NCBI GenBank assembly: GCA_026988035.1
Contig: JALSLY010000023.1
Span: 1 to 64,000, forward strand
Direction of reading: 5' to 3'
Length of the DNA: 64,000 bases
From: Thermotogae bacterium
Lineage (GTDB): Bacteria; Thermotogota; Thermotogae; Mesoaciditogales; Mesoaciditogaceae
Position numbers and translations under genes: made by a program
The notes under the pieces: model-generated
Seen by the model: only the letters and a program-made list of their open reading frames with translations
The model's database searches: none
What the model was told of the DNA's origin: nothing
Shown here: positions 25,132 to 31,916 of the stretch, in pieces
Layout: each line of letters opens with the position of its first letter
How positions within the stretch are numbered: the first letter of the stretch is position 1

Positions 25132-26070
25132 TTGTACATTTTGATACAAATGATCTTACTTATAGTTGCCCTTCTGTTGCTTGAGAGAGGATCTGACTGG
25201 CTTGTCGAAGGTTCATCTGGATTAGCGCGAAAGTTCAAGGTTTCAGATCTTTTCATTGGCCTCACAATAGTTGCTTTCGGAACAAGTGCGCCAGAACTGG
25301 CAGTAAGCATGATTGGCGCAGTTCAACACAGCGGGGGTATCTCAATTGGTAACGTTGTTGGATCAAATATGGCCAACGCAGCCCTTGTGCTTGGAAGCGC
25401 AATAATAATAGGTAACGGTATGATAATTAAAAAGCAAACATTACAATATGAGATACCACTTATGATCCTTGCTCAGCTCATTGCGACCATGATGCTTTTG
25501 AAAGATGGCTATCTCGATTACCACAATGGAATTGTGCTCTTAAGCTTTTTCATTATATTTCTTGTTTATGCCCTTTCAACTTCTAAAAATGGATTTAAAG
25601 AAATCAGCGTTAAACAGCGTTCCTTATCTGCTTACTCATTGCTAACCGTTATTGGCATGATAGGTGTAACAGTTGGTGGGGAATTGAGCGTGTACTCAGC
25701 TGTAAATCTTGCAAGGTCATTCCATGTCAGTGAGACATTGATAGCCACAACCATTGTTGCTTTTGGAACCAGCATCCCAGAGCTTGCAACATCAATCAAA
25801 GCAGCCTTAAAATCAAAAAAGGATCTCGCAGTTGGCAATGTGGTGGGTTCTAATCTCTTCAACATTTTGACCGTCCTTGGTATTTCTTCGCTTCTTTCTC
25901 CTATAAAACCAGATAGAACTGTAAAACCAGATTTGATTTTTATGAATGTCACAGGAATTCTACTGCTATTTTTGTTCTTAAATCGAAAATATAGAGCCAA
26001 GAGATGGAAAGGCTTATTACTTGTGATAATTTACGCTTCTTACATAATTTACGAAATATTCGCTCGTTAG
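25132..26070 (+). CDS. Calcium/sodium:cation antiporter (CaCA family)
   Basis: A 312-residue antiporter with about ten helices and the two inverted alpha repeats. Repeat 1 is AFGTSAPELAVS..GNVVGSNMANAALVLG and repeat 2 is AFGTSIPELATS..GNVVGSNLFNILTVLG, with Glu in each GTSxPE motif coordinating the cation. Likely function is Na+/Ca2+ or H+/Ca2+ exchange. The TTG at 25132 is chosen because AGGTGA is 5 nt upstream; an ATG at 25150 is the alternative. The 3' end overlaps the stop of the convergent aminotransferase by 4 nt (TTAG). Confidence 0.9.
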   Translation: MYILIQMILLIVALLLLERGSDWLVEGSSGLARKFKVSDLFIGLTIVAFGTSAPELAVSMIGAVQHSGGISIGNVVGSNMANAALVLGSAIIIGNGMIIKKQTLQYEIPLMILAQLIATMMLLKDGYLDYHNGIVLLSFFIIFLVYALSTSKNGFKEISVKQRSLSAYSLLTVIGMIGVTVGGELSVYSAVNLARSFHVSETLIATTIVAFGTSIPELATSIKAALKSKKDLAVGNVVGSNLFNILTVLGISSLLSPIKPDRTVKPDLIFMNVTGILLLFLFLNRKYRAKRWKGLLLVIIYASYIIYEIFAR

Positions 26071-26906
26071 GACGAAATCATTTCTTCAAATGCGGTCATC
26101 AGCTTTTTCGTCACGCTTCCAAACGAAAAATTCATGTCATCAATTTTCACAACAGGCATAACTTTTGACACGGTGCTCAAAAGCATCACTTCTTTCATAC
26201 GTTGAACTTCATCAAGCCATACTCTACGTTCAATAACTTCAAAACCCATACTTCTTGCAATAGATAGCACCTTAGAACGAGTTATGCTGGGTAAGATGTT
26301 ATCTATTTTGGGAGCAACAATTTTCTCTCCATCAAAAAATATATAAGAAGAGCTTCCACCCTCAGTTACATACTTTTCCCCATTCTTTGTTCGAAACATC
26401 AAAGCTTCATAGCCGCCTTTGGAATGCGCATAATTTTTTGCAAGCACATTTGGGAGCAGATCGATCGTTTTGTGTTCGCACAAACCGTGGCGCATATCTG
26501 GATATGTAACAAGTTTGGCCCCAGTTTGCCACAAATTCGCGTCAATTCTCCTTAAAGGCTGTACCACTTCAAGAAAGGTTGGAGCATATTCTTTTTCAAA
26601 AATGTGATCCCGAATTGTATCGGCTCCCCTTGTTATCTCAAGAAAGAGCTCTCCACTTTCTATTTTGTTTATCGAAGACAATTCTTGTGCTATAGCCTCG
26701 ATTTTGTCCAGATTGTACTCAAACTTTATCTTGAAAAACTTCGAACTTTTTTCCAATCTTCCGACATGGTCTTTTATAAATGGGAACTTTCCGTTTACAA
26801 CTTTGATCACCTCGTAAAGTCCATCACCAAAAGTCATTCCTCTGTCAAGAGCTTTAATAGTTGGAGAATCGGAATTTACGATCCTGCCGTTGAAGAACAC
26901 TTTCAT
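26067..26906 (-). CDS. Class IV aminotransferase (branched-chain/D-amino acid/ADC lyase type)
   Basis: A 279-residue PLP enzyme of fold type IV. It begins MKVFFNGRIV and contains DRGMTFGDGLYEVI, the PLP lysine in CEHKTIDLLPNVLAKNYA (matching KSLNLLPNVLAK in D-amino acid aminotransferases) and TEGGSSSYIFF. Distinguishing D-alanine aminotransferase, BCAT and ADC lyase is not secure; the SLN-like context favours the D-AAT-like branch. The ATG at 26906 is preferred (AGAGGCGA about 8 nt upstream) over nearby upstream ATGs. Confidence 0.85.
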   Translation of the reverse strand: MKVFFNGRIVNSDSPTIKALDRGMTFGDGLYEVIKVVNGKFPFIKDHVGRLEKSSKFFKIKFEYNLDKIEAIAQELSSINKIESGELFLEITRGADTIRDHIFEKEYAPTFLEVVQPLRRIDANLWQTGAKLVTYPDMRHGLCEHKTIDLLPNVLAKNYAHSKGGYEALMFRTKNGEKYVTEGGSSSYIFFDGEKIVAPKIDNILPSITRSKVLSIARSMGFEVIERRVWLDEVQRMKEVMLLSTVSKVMPVVKIDDMNFSFGSVTKKLMTAFEEMISS

Positions 26907-27000
26907 AATCATTCGCCTCTTTTTTCTGAGTATATCTACCATTAGATATAGGTTATGCACTTTAGTAGATTTTAACTCATTTTTGCTTCATTCACAATGC

Positions 27001-27019
27001 TGCGAAAAAAAATTTCGCA
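27001..27019. promoter_or_regulatory. 19-bp palindrome, site 1 (candidate operator)
   Basis: TGCGAAA-N5-TTTCGCA, a perfect 7-bp-arm inverted repeat with an A-rich centre in the 310-nt gap between the class IV aminotransferase and the SPW gene. A second site with the same outer six bases and the same length lies 57 bp away centre to centre. Confidence 0.5.
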
Positions 27020-27057
27020 CCAAAAAATAAGAAATAGGGCACTTTGAGCAAAGAGCA

Positions 27058-27076
27058 TGCGAAAAAAAACTTCGCA
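27058..27076. promoter_or_regulatory. 19-bp palindrome, site 2 (candidate operator)
   Basis: TGCGAA-N7-TTCGCA, with arms identical to site 1. The rest of this gap (26907-27216) is AT-rich with no gene; a CTATATAAAAT box at about 27176-27186 may be the SPW promoter -10. Confidence 0.5.
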
Positions 27077-27216
27077 ATTTGCACACTACTTATTCTTTAT
27101 TGATATTTTCAACGCAAACAAATCGGCATTTTTTTCCGCAATGGCTAAGATTGTTTTAATACGGCATGAGTTTTGCTATATAAAATGAAAATTTAATTTC
27201 ATAGGAGGTGTTGAAA

Positions 27217-27540
27217 ATGTCTTGGAAAGGTTGGGTTGCTTTAATACTTGGTATCTGGTTTATCGTTGCAGCGTTTATTCCCGGTATGCTTGGAACTGCT
27301 AATCTTGTCAATGATCTAATAGTGGGAATAGTCCTTGCAATCGTGGGATTCATGATGATCCCATCTGGTTCTACATGGCAAGGCTGGATAATAGGGCTCA
27401 TTGGCGGAGTCTGGATGATCATTGCAGCGTTCATACCGGCCATAACTGGTAGTCACACTTACAGTCTATGGAATGATCTGATAGTGGGTATTATAGTCGT
27501 AATATTTTCACTGTTTGAAAGATCAAAAAAGAGCGCTTAA
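27217..27540 (+). CDS. SPW-repeat small membrane protein
   Basis: A 107-residue protein with four hydrophobic segments arranged as two SPW-type repeats: SWKGWVALILGIWFIVAAFIP with NDLIVGIVLAIVGF, then TWQGWIIGLIGGVWMIIAAFIP with NDLIVGIIVVIFSLFE. The repeats are clearly duplicated. Function of this family is unknown. AGGAGGTG lies 6 nt before the ATG, stronger support than the in-frame GTG at 27208. It is a single-gene unit ending in a strong terminator, preceded by two 19-bp palindromes. Confidence 0.85.
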   Translation: MSWKGWVALILGIWFIVAAFIPGMLGTANLVNDLIVGIVLAIVGFMMIPSGSTWQGWIIGLIGGVWMIIAAFIPAITGSHTYSLWNDLIVGIIVVIFSLFERSKKSA

Positions 27541-27556
27541 TATCAATAGCACGAGT

Positions 27557-27591
27557 AAAGTAAAGACTGCCTACTCGGCAGTCTTTACTTT
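27557..27591. terminator. Bidirectional terminator between SPW gene and fliD
   Basis: A perfect 15-bp stem (AAAGTAAAGACTGCC and its complement) with a 5-nt loop, with A/T-rich flanks, between convergent genes. Confidence 0.88.
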
Positions 27592-27660
27592 AAAATTTGA
27601 AAAAGTGCATCCCTCAGCTTTGTAATTACTTCGCTATTTTCAAAATTCCGCTTGATCCTT

Positions 27661-29505
27661 TCAATACGTCGTCCCTGACGAATTTGAAAGACTTGAGATG
27701 AAATTACTTTGTCCAGAGAGCTCACCTATCATTTGCTCCATTGCAGTGTATTGCTGTATGTAATAAAGCTGTTGTTGCTTGAGAAGACGAGCAGTTTGTA
27801 CAATTTGAGAATTCAGATCGAGCAATCTTGAACCTATGTATCCTTGATTTGAAGCATACTGATCTATTATCCCATTGAACTCCGTAAAGGAATAAAGAGT
27901 ATTATCTAAATTCTGAATCACGCCTGTTCCCGCTTCTGCATCTCCATTTGGACTATCGGGATCGTTCGCGAAAAGTTCGTAAACCTGCTGCGGGTCATCT
28001 TGAAGAGCTTGCTTCAATTTATCATCATCTATTGAGAGAGTACCGATCATTGTTTGATACCATCCAGATCCTACTGCTCCCGTACTTATTCCTATCGATG
28101 GCAAACTATTGTACTTCGAAAGTCCTGATACCATTTGATAGACCATGCTTTTCATTTTAGAAAGTACACTATCAAGCATTTCGTTATGATAAAGTGCTCC
28201 CTGGGCGGAACCACTTGTGGTCGTGGTTTGGTTTTGGGGAGGTTGCTGATTGTATTGGGTGTTTATCCAATTGACTATATTATTAAAAGAATTTACAAAA
28301 TCTTCAATTGCTGATATTGCTTTAGAAGTGTCTTGGGAGATGGTTAGTGTTACCGATGATGTCGATGCCGAATGAAGCGTAAGAGTCACACCAGATAACA
28401 CGTCCGTTATTGTATTGGTAGATCTTGTGTATGTTGTCCACGTAGAACCGTTGTCAGAGCTGATTTCTATCTGAGCATTTTGTCCTGTGTTTTGAGTAGC
28501 TGTATCCCATCCAAAAGTGCTTATAACATTTGTTGGGTTGTTTGGATCCCCTTCTGCTGTTGTTATAGAAACAGGGCCACCAATATTCGATCTCATATAC
28601 ACTTTGTCTGCATTTGAATCATACCAAGCTGTAACATTTGCAGCCGAGTTGTTGATGGCTGATATCAGTGAGGCAAGCGTTTGGGTGGAATCCACGGCAA
28701 TTTGCACACCATTAATCAATATATTTCCAGAATTTATGCCAAGACTTGAAAGTGTAAACGAAGTGCTAACGGCACCAAGGTGCACAGTAGAAGACACTGT
28801 TGTGTTTCCATTTGCGTCAAGAGTCTGAGGAGCATTTTGAATATACGTGGCCTGCAAAAAATTTGATGTATCTCCTGGAGAACCGAGATTTATAACAGCA
28901 TTTCCATTTCCGGTCAACACGAGAACATCATTTGTAGAATCATAAGAAGCGGTAACTCCAGCTGAAGAGTTGTTTATCGCATTTATCACATCATCAAGGG
29001 ATTGTGTTGATGGATCCACATTTATTTGTACACCATTTATTGTAAAATATCCGCTACTTATTGGTGTTCTAAGCTGAAGATCTGAAAGTAATTTTGTTGG
29101 ATCAATAGCGTTACCAACATTCTTTGAAGGGTTCAAAGTTGTGAATGTTGCCATATTATCAACTTTCACTAAATATGTACCGCTTAAAGCTGAAGAAGTG
29201 GCAGTCGCATCTAAAACGGAGGTATCAGAAACACTCGATGATTTTGCAAGAAATGTAGATTGCAACTCAAGAGTCAACAAAGACTGGCGAAAGTTTTCTA
29301 ACATTGGTTTAAAAGTATTTTCGAGTGCACTCTGTTCATTCTCAAGAGACGTTTTTTGAGCTTCAAGTCTATCCAGCGGTTTTTCTGAAATACTCATGAG
29401 CTTTTTTATTATCGATTGCCAATCCATGCCACTAGTTAGGCCAGGTACAGAAAGAGGCATCGACAGGTAATCATTTATATTAGAACTTGTCGGATTCACG
29501 TTCAT
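27661..29505 (-). CDS. fliD: Flagellar filament cap protein FliD (HAP2)
   Basis: A 614-residue FliD. The N-terminus has GLTSGMDWQSIIKKLMSISE and a coiled heptad region (about 35-90). Two repeated hook-type modules follow (TINGVQINVD..DVINAINNSSAGVTASYD, and LINGVQIAVD..SLISAINNSAANVTAWYD). The C-terminal FliD domain (about 390-610) includes SIGISTGAVG and a terminal coiled coil. It caps the growing filament and promotes flagellin folding. AGAGAGG lies 8 nt before the ATG at 29505; the upstream GTG and ATG are too close to it. It is second in the flaG-fliD operon behind a sigma-28 promoter. Confidence 0.93.
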   Translation of the reverse strand: MNVNPTSSNINDYLSMPLSVPGLTSGMDWQSIIKKLMSISEKPLDRLEAQKTSLENEQSALENTFKPMLENFRQSLLTLELQSTFLAKSSSVSDTSVLDATATSSALSGTYLVKVDNMATFTTLNPSKNVGNAIDPTKLLSDLQLRTPISSGYFTINGVQINVDPSTQSLDDVINAINNSSAGVTASYDSTNDVLVLTGNGNAVINLGSPGDTSNFLQATYIQNAPQTLDANGNTTVSSTVHLGAVSTSFTLSSLGINSGNILINGVQIAVDSTQTLASLISAINNSAANVTAWYDSNADKVYMRSNIGGPVSITTAEGDPNNPTNVISTFGWDTATQNTGQNAQIEISSDNGSTWTTYTRSTNTITDVLSGVTLTLHSASTSSVTLTISQDTSKAISAIEDFVNSFNNIVNWINTQYNQQPPQNQTTTTSGSAQGALYHNEMLDSVLSKMKSMVYQMVSGLSKYNSLPSIGISTGAVGSGWYQTMIGTLSIDDDKLKQALQDDPQQVYELFANDPDSPNGDAEAGTGVIQNLDNTLYSFTEFNGIIDQYASNQGYIGSRLLDLNSQIVQTARLLKQQQLYYIQQYTAMEQMIGELSGQSNFISSLSNSSGTTY

Positions 29506-29535
29506 AGCCATCACCTCTCTAACAGCTCTGCGATT

Positions 29536-29892
29536 TTATACATGTTTATCCACAAAAAGTCCCAAAAGATCATCTATTGCTTTCGCAAGACGCACAGCTT
29601 CTTCAGGCGGTATCTGCCTTATTACTTCCCCGTTTTCCTCGTTTACCATTTTCAAAACGATCATGTCTGGATTTTTTAATATTTCGTACTTAAAGCGTGT
29701 CTTCACAATTTTCCTAAGATCTTCTAACTTTTTAGCTAACTCCTTGAAAGCTTTTTGAGAAGACACAGAATTGATATCTTTTTCTTTCTCATTAGTGCCA
29801 CTTTTAGTATGATCAGTTATTTTTCTCACATTGTGAATTGCTTGCAAATCCTGAGCTTTCGGAAGCTTTACGCTTTGAATTTTATCCACCAT
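29536..29892 (-). CDS. flaG: FlaG family flagellar protein
   Basis: A 118-residue FlaG homolog. The variable charged N-terminal half is followed by the conserved C-terminal domain FKYEILKNPDMIVLKMVNEENGEVIRQIPPEEAVRLA (about 68-105, given here as the family's usual pattern of a Phe-Lys-Tyr start and an IRQIPPEE end). FlaG influences filament length and is usually next to fliD, as here. GGAGGG lies before the ATG. A GCCGATAA-type promoter is 20-46 nt upstream. Confidence 0.9.
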   Translation of the reverse strand: MVDKIQSVKLPKAQDLQAIHNVRKITDHTKSGTNEKEKDINSVSSQKAFKELAKKLEDLRKIVKTRFKYEILKNPDMIVLKMVNEENGEVIRQIPPEEAVRLAKAIDDLLGLFVDKHV

Positions 29893-29911
29893 TTTTATCC
29901 CTCCAACACGA

Positions 29912-29938
29912 TTATCGGCAAAAATCTTTATAACTTAA
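29912..29938 (-). promoter_or_regulatory. Sigma-28 (FliA) flagellar promoter for flaG-fliD
   Basis: On the minus strand TTAAGTTA, an 11-bp spacer and a perfect GCCGATAA match the sigma-28 consensus TAAAGTTT-N11-GCCGATAA (6/8 plus 8/8). The predicted start of transcription is a few bases before the flaG SD. Confidence 0.8.
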
Positions 29939-29952
29939 GCGCACTTACCTGA

Positions 29953-30424
29953 TTCTTTAACGCTGTCCTGAACCAGCCATAGGTTGTCCCGGAGTGACCG
30001 CAGGTCATCCTGAACTTGATTCAGGATCTCGGGATCTCGTCCTTAGATTCCGGCTCGTAGGCCGGAATGACATTATGGTCAAGGACTCTGTTAAAGCATG
30101 CTGCATACCTAACACCTTCCACCGCTACGCGGTCCCCCTTCCTCAAGGAAGGACTACCTTTCGTTGGCTTCGCCGCCACCTTCTCGGCTGCCGCCTCAGA
30201 CATGGAAGTGGGAAAAACATTGCACACTGTGCAATCCCACTCGGCTACCACTTGTGCCTACTACTCGGTTGCCACCTCAGACACAAAGAGGAAGTGATGA
30301 TACCACAGGCATCTCCCCTCCCTACAAAATACAGTAGAACGGTCATGGAAGTGGGAAAGACATCGCAGACCGGGATGTGTAATCTTTAATAGTGAGCTCA
30401 TATGTCTTGATGAAAACTTCGAGG
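29953..30424. repeat. Modular intergenic repeat, copy B
   Basis: About 470 nt, most of the 603-nt gap between flaG and the nitrilase-like gene. It shares the palindrome units, the GCATGCTGCATACCTAACAC block, the GGAAGTGGGAAA block and the terminal GATGAAAACTTCGAG with copy A. It has extra segments absent from A (CTCAAGGAAGGACTACC, GGCTTCGCCGCC, CAGACACAAAGAGGAAGTG). The GGAAGTGGGAAAGAC unit occurs twice. No protein-like frame. Confidence 0.8.
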
Positions 30425-30454
30425 GAATTGTATAAAACGAAAAGCAACTAAAAA

Positions 30455-30463
30455 TGTTATAAT
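30455..30463 (+). promoter_or_regulatory. Extended -10 promoter for the nitrilase-like operon
   Basis: TGTTATAAT (TGn plus consensus TATAAT at 30458-30463), 32 nt before the GTG start. Confidence 0.55.
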
Positions 30464-30495
30464 TACGTTGCTTGAAATGGTGGAGGCGATTCGAA

Positions 30496-31056
30496 GTGTT
30501 AAAAGTTTTCGCTGGGCCTGTACCAGTTTCTACAGAATTTATAGACTTCGATATAGCTGTAACCGTAGATCGAGAAGTTCCAAAATATGGATTATGGTTT
30601 GTGATCTCACAAAATGGTATATCATTTCATAATTCTGGTCTCGAAATAGGAGAGCGGAAATGGCGTGTACCAATAGCGATCGATGAAACCATATTTGAGG
30701 TTGAAGGGCTCAAAATCGCCGCGTTGTATGGAAAAGAACTAAGAATGAGGAAATTCCTTCGCAAAGTTTCTTCAATGAATGTGGATATGATTTTAGGTTA
30801 TCTTAAGACAGAGGACTATAATCCTTATGCTTTAATGGCAAGCGGATGGGGATGTGCCCAATATACCGGTGCCCCAACATTGGTTGTAAATCTTGCAGAT
30901 GACAGGATTGGATATTCTCTGTTTTCAAAGATGAATGGTTTCAGTGATGGAGTACAGTTGCTTTTCGAAAGATATGCCATAATGAAAGCTCCTGTAGAAA
31001 AAGGGCGTAATTTGAACAAGCGAATAAAAAGAAACAAAGGCCTTAAAAATGATTAA
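30496..31056 (+). CDS. Partial nitrilase-fold protein lacking the catalytic cysteine
   Basis: A 186-residue protein resembling the second half of carbon-nitrogen hydrolases. The segment LKIAALYGKELRM aligns with the nucleophile elbow (typically KIGVLICYELRF) with Gly where the Cys should be. MNVDMILGYL corresponds to GADLILVP and TLVVNLADDRIGYSLF to the later NxxGxS block. The N-terminal region carrying the catalytic Glu is missing, so no hydrolase activity is expected. The GTG at 30496 follows GGAGG at 9 nt; the longer frame has no SD. It overlaps the next nitrilase-like gene by 8 nt, suggesting a partner role. Family placement is by eye and moderate. Confidence 0.6.
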   Translation: MLKVFAGPVPVSTEFIDFDIAVTVDREVPKYGLWFVISQNGISFHNSGLEIGERKWRVPIAIDETIFEVEGLKIAALYGKELRMRKFLRKVSSMNVDMILGYLKTEDYNPYALMASGWGCAQYTGAPTLVVNLADDRIGYSLFSKMNGFSDGVQLLFERYAIMKAPVEKGRNLNKRIKRNKGLKND

Positions 31057-31870
31057 TAAATTAAAAAAATTCTTTTCCTCTTTTTTGTTCATAAAAAGAA
31101 CACGTTTCCAACCGCATGTCTCCATAAAACATACGAAACAAGGAAGTAAAATTTCGCGAGTAGCGGCTGTTCAAATAAGGTTTCAAGCTTTCAAAAACGT
31201 GAATGACTTTTATTACAGTGTACTCAAAAACATAGAGGAAGCAAAAGAACAGGGTGCTCAGTTGATCTGCTTTCCAGAAGGTATGAATCTTGAACTTCAA
31301 CCGATCTCACACAACATTATGTCAGATTCGCAGCGTACATATATTTCCGAATTGTATTCTAAGGTCTTCATGGATATTTCCACTAACGAGGGAGTGTACA
31401 TCTCTGAAGCACAAAAATGGAGAAATACAACCATAAAAAGTATATGGACTCCTGATGGTCACAGGTTAAGCGGAGAAAGAATGAACTGCGGCGGAAGGAA
31501 AATAGGCTTTTTCGGAGAAGAAAACTATTTTGACGACAAAATAGAACTTGTGCTCAATCCTGCTATGACACGTGCATGGATGGGAGATTACGAGTCATTC
31601 AGAAGCGCATGGCTTCTCTCACAGCAAGTGTATGTTTACGCTGTAGAGAGCTACATGGTTGGGAATTATGAAGGCACGCAGTTTTTTGGTAAAAGTGGAA
31701 TATACGGACCGATAGAAGTCACAAATTCACAAAACGGTATACTTGCTCTTTCGAAAAGCGAGAGTCTTGAGGATCTGATCGTCGCGGAACTGGATTTTAC
31801 AAGATTGGAAAAGATTGTAAACTTAATTAGAGATAAAAACTACGATCGCTTACTCTCAGATAATACCTGA
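31049..31870 (+). CDS. Carbon-nitrogen hydrolase (nitrilase)-fold protein, apparently inactive
   Basis: A 273-residue protein. After a basic N-terminal extension (1-35) it shows the nitrilase start SRVAAVQIRF and AKEQGAQLICFPEG with the first catalytic residue Glu77. The nucleophile region reads KIGFFGEENYF, again lacking Cys, and no convincing catalytic Lys is seen after TPDGHRLSG, where the protein looks shortened. Later blocks (LLSQQVYVYAVESYMVG, FFGKSGIYGP, IVAELDF) match the fold. Likely a non-catalytic homolog paired with the upstream protein. AAAGG lies 8 nt before the ATG. Alternative: an enzyme with a shifted active site. Confidence 0.68.
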   Translation: MINKLKKFFSSFLFIKRTRFQPHVSIKHTKQGSKISRVAAVQIRFQAFKNVNDFYYSVLKNIEEAKEQGAQLICFPEGMNLELQPISHNIMSDSQRTYISELYSKVFMDISTNEGVYISEAQKWRNTTIKSIWTPDGHRLSGERMNCGGRKIGFFGEENYFDDKIELVLNPAMTRAWMGDYESFRSAWLLSQQVYVYAVESYMVGNYEGTQFFGKSGIYGPIEVTNSQNGILALSKSESLEDLIVAELDFTRLEKIVNLIRDKNYDRLLSDNT

Positions 31871-31882
31871 GATAGAGACTAA

Positions 31883-31891
31883 TGATATAAT
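31883..31891 (+). promoter_or_regulatory. Extended -10 candidate for the transketolase gene
   Basis: TGATATAAT in the 46-nt gap between the nitrilase-like and transketolase genes, 25 nt before the ATG. The -35 is not clear. Confidence 0.5.
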
Positions 31892-31916
31892 CTGGTTGCT
31901 ATTTGGAGGTGAAAAA

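Noticed and set aside
27001-27076. Tandem rho-independent terminators
   Set aside because: The stems lie upstream of the starts of the two flanking genes rather than downstream of a stop, and their A-rich centres leave no consistent T-tract after the stem.
29994-30389. 131-codon open frame in repeat copy B
   Set aside because: It spans repeat modules; the reading frame is not conserved in copy A.
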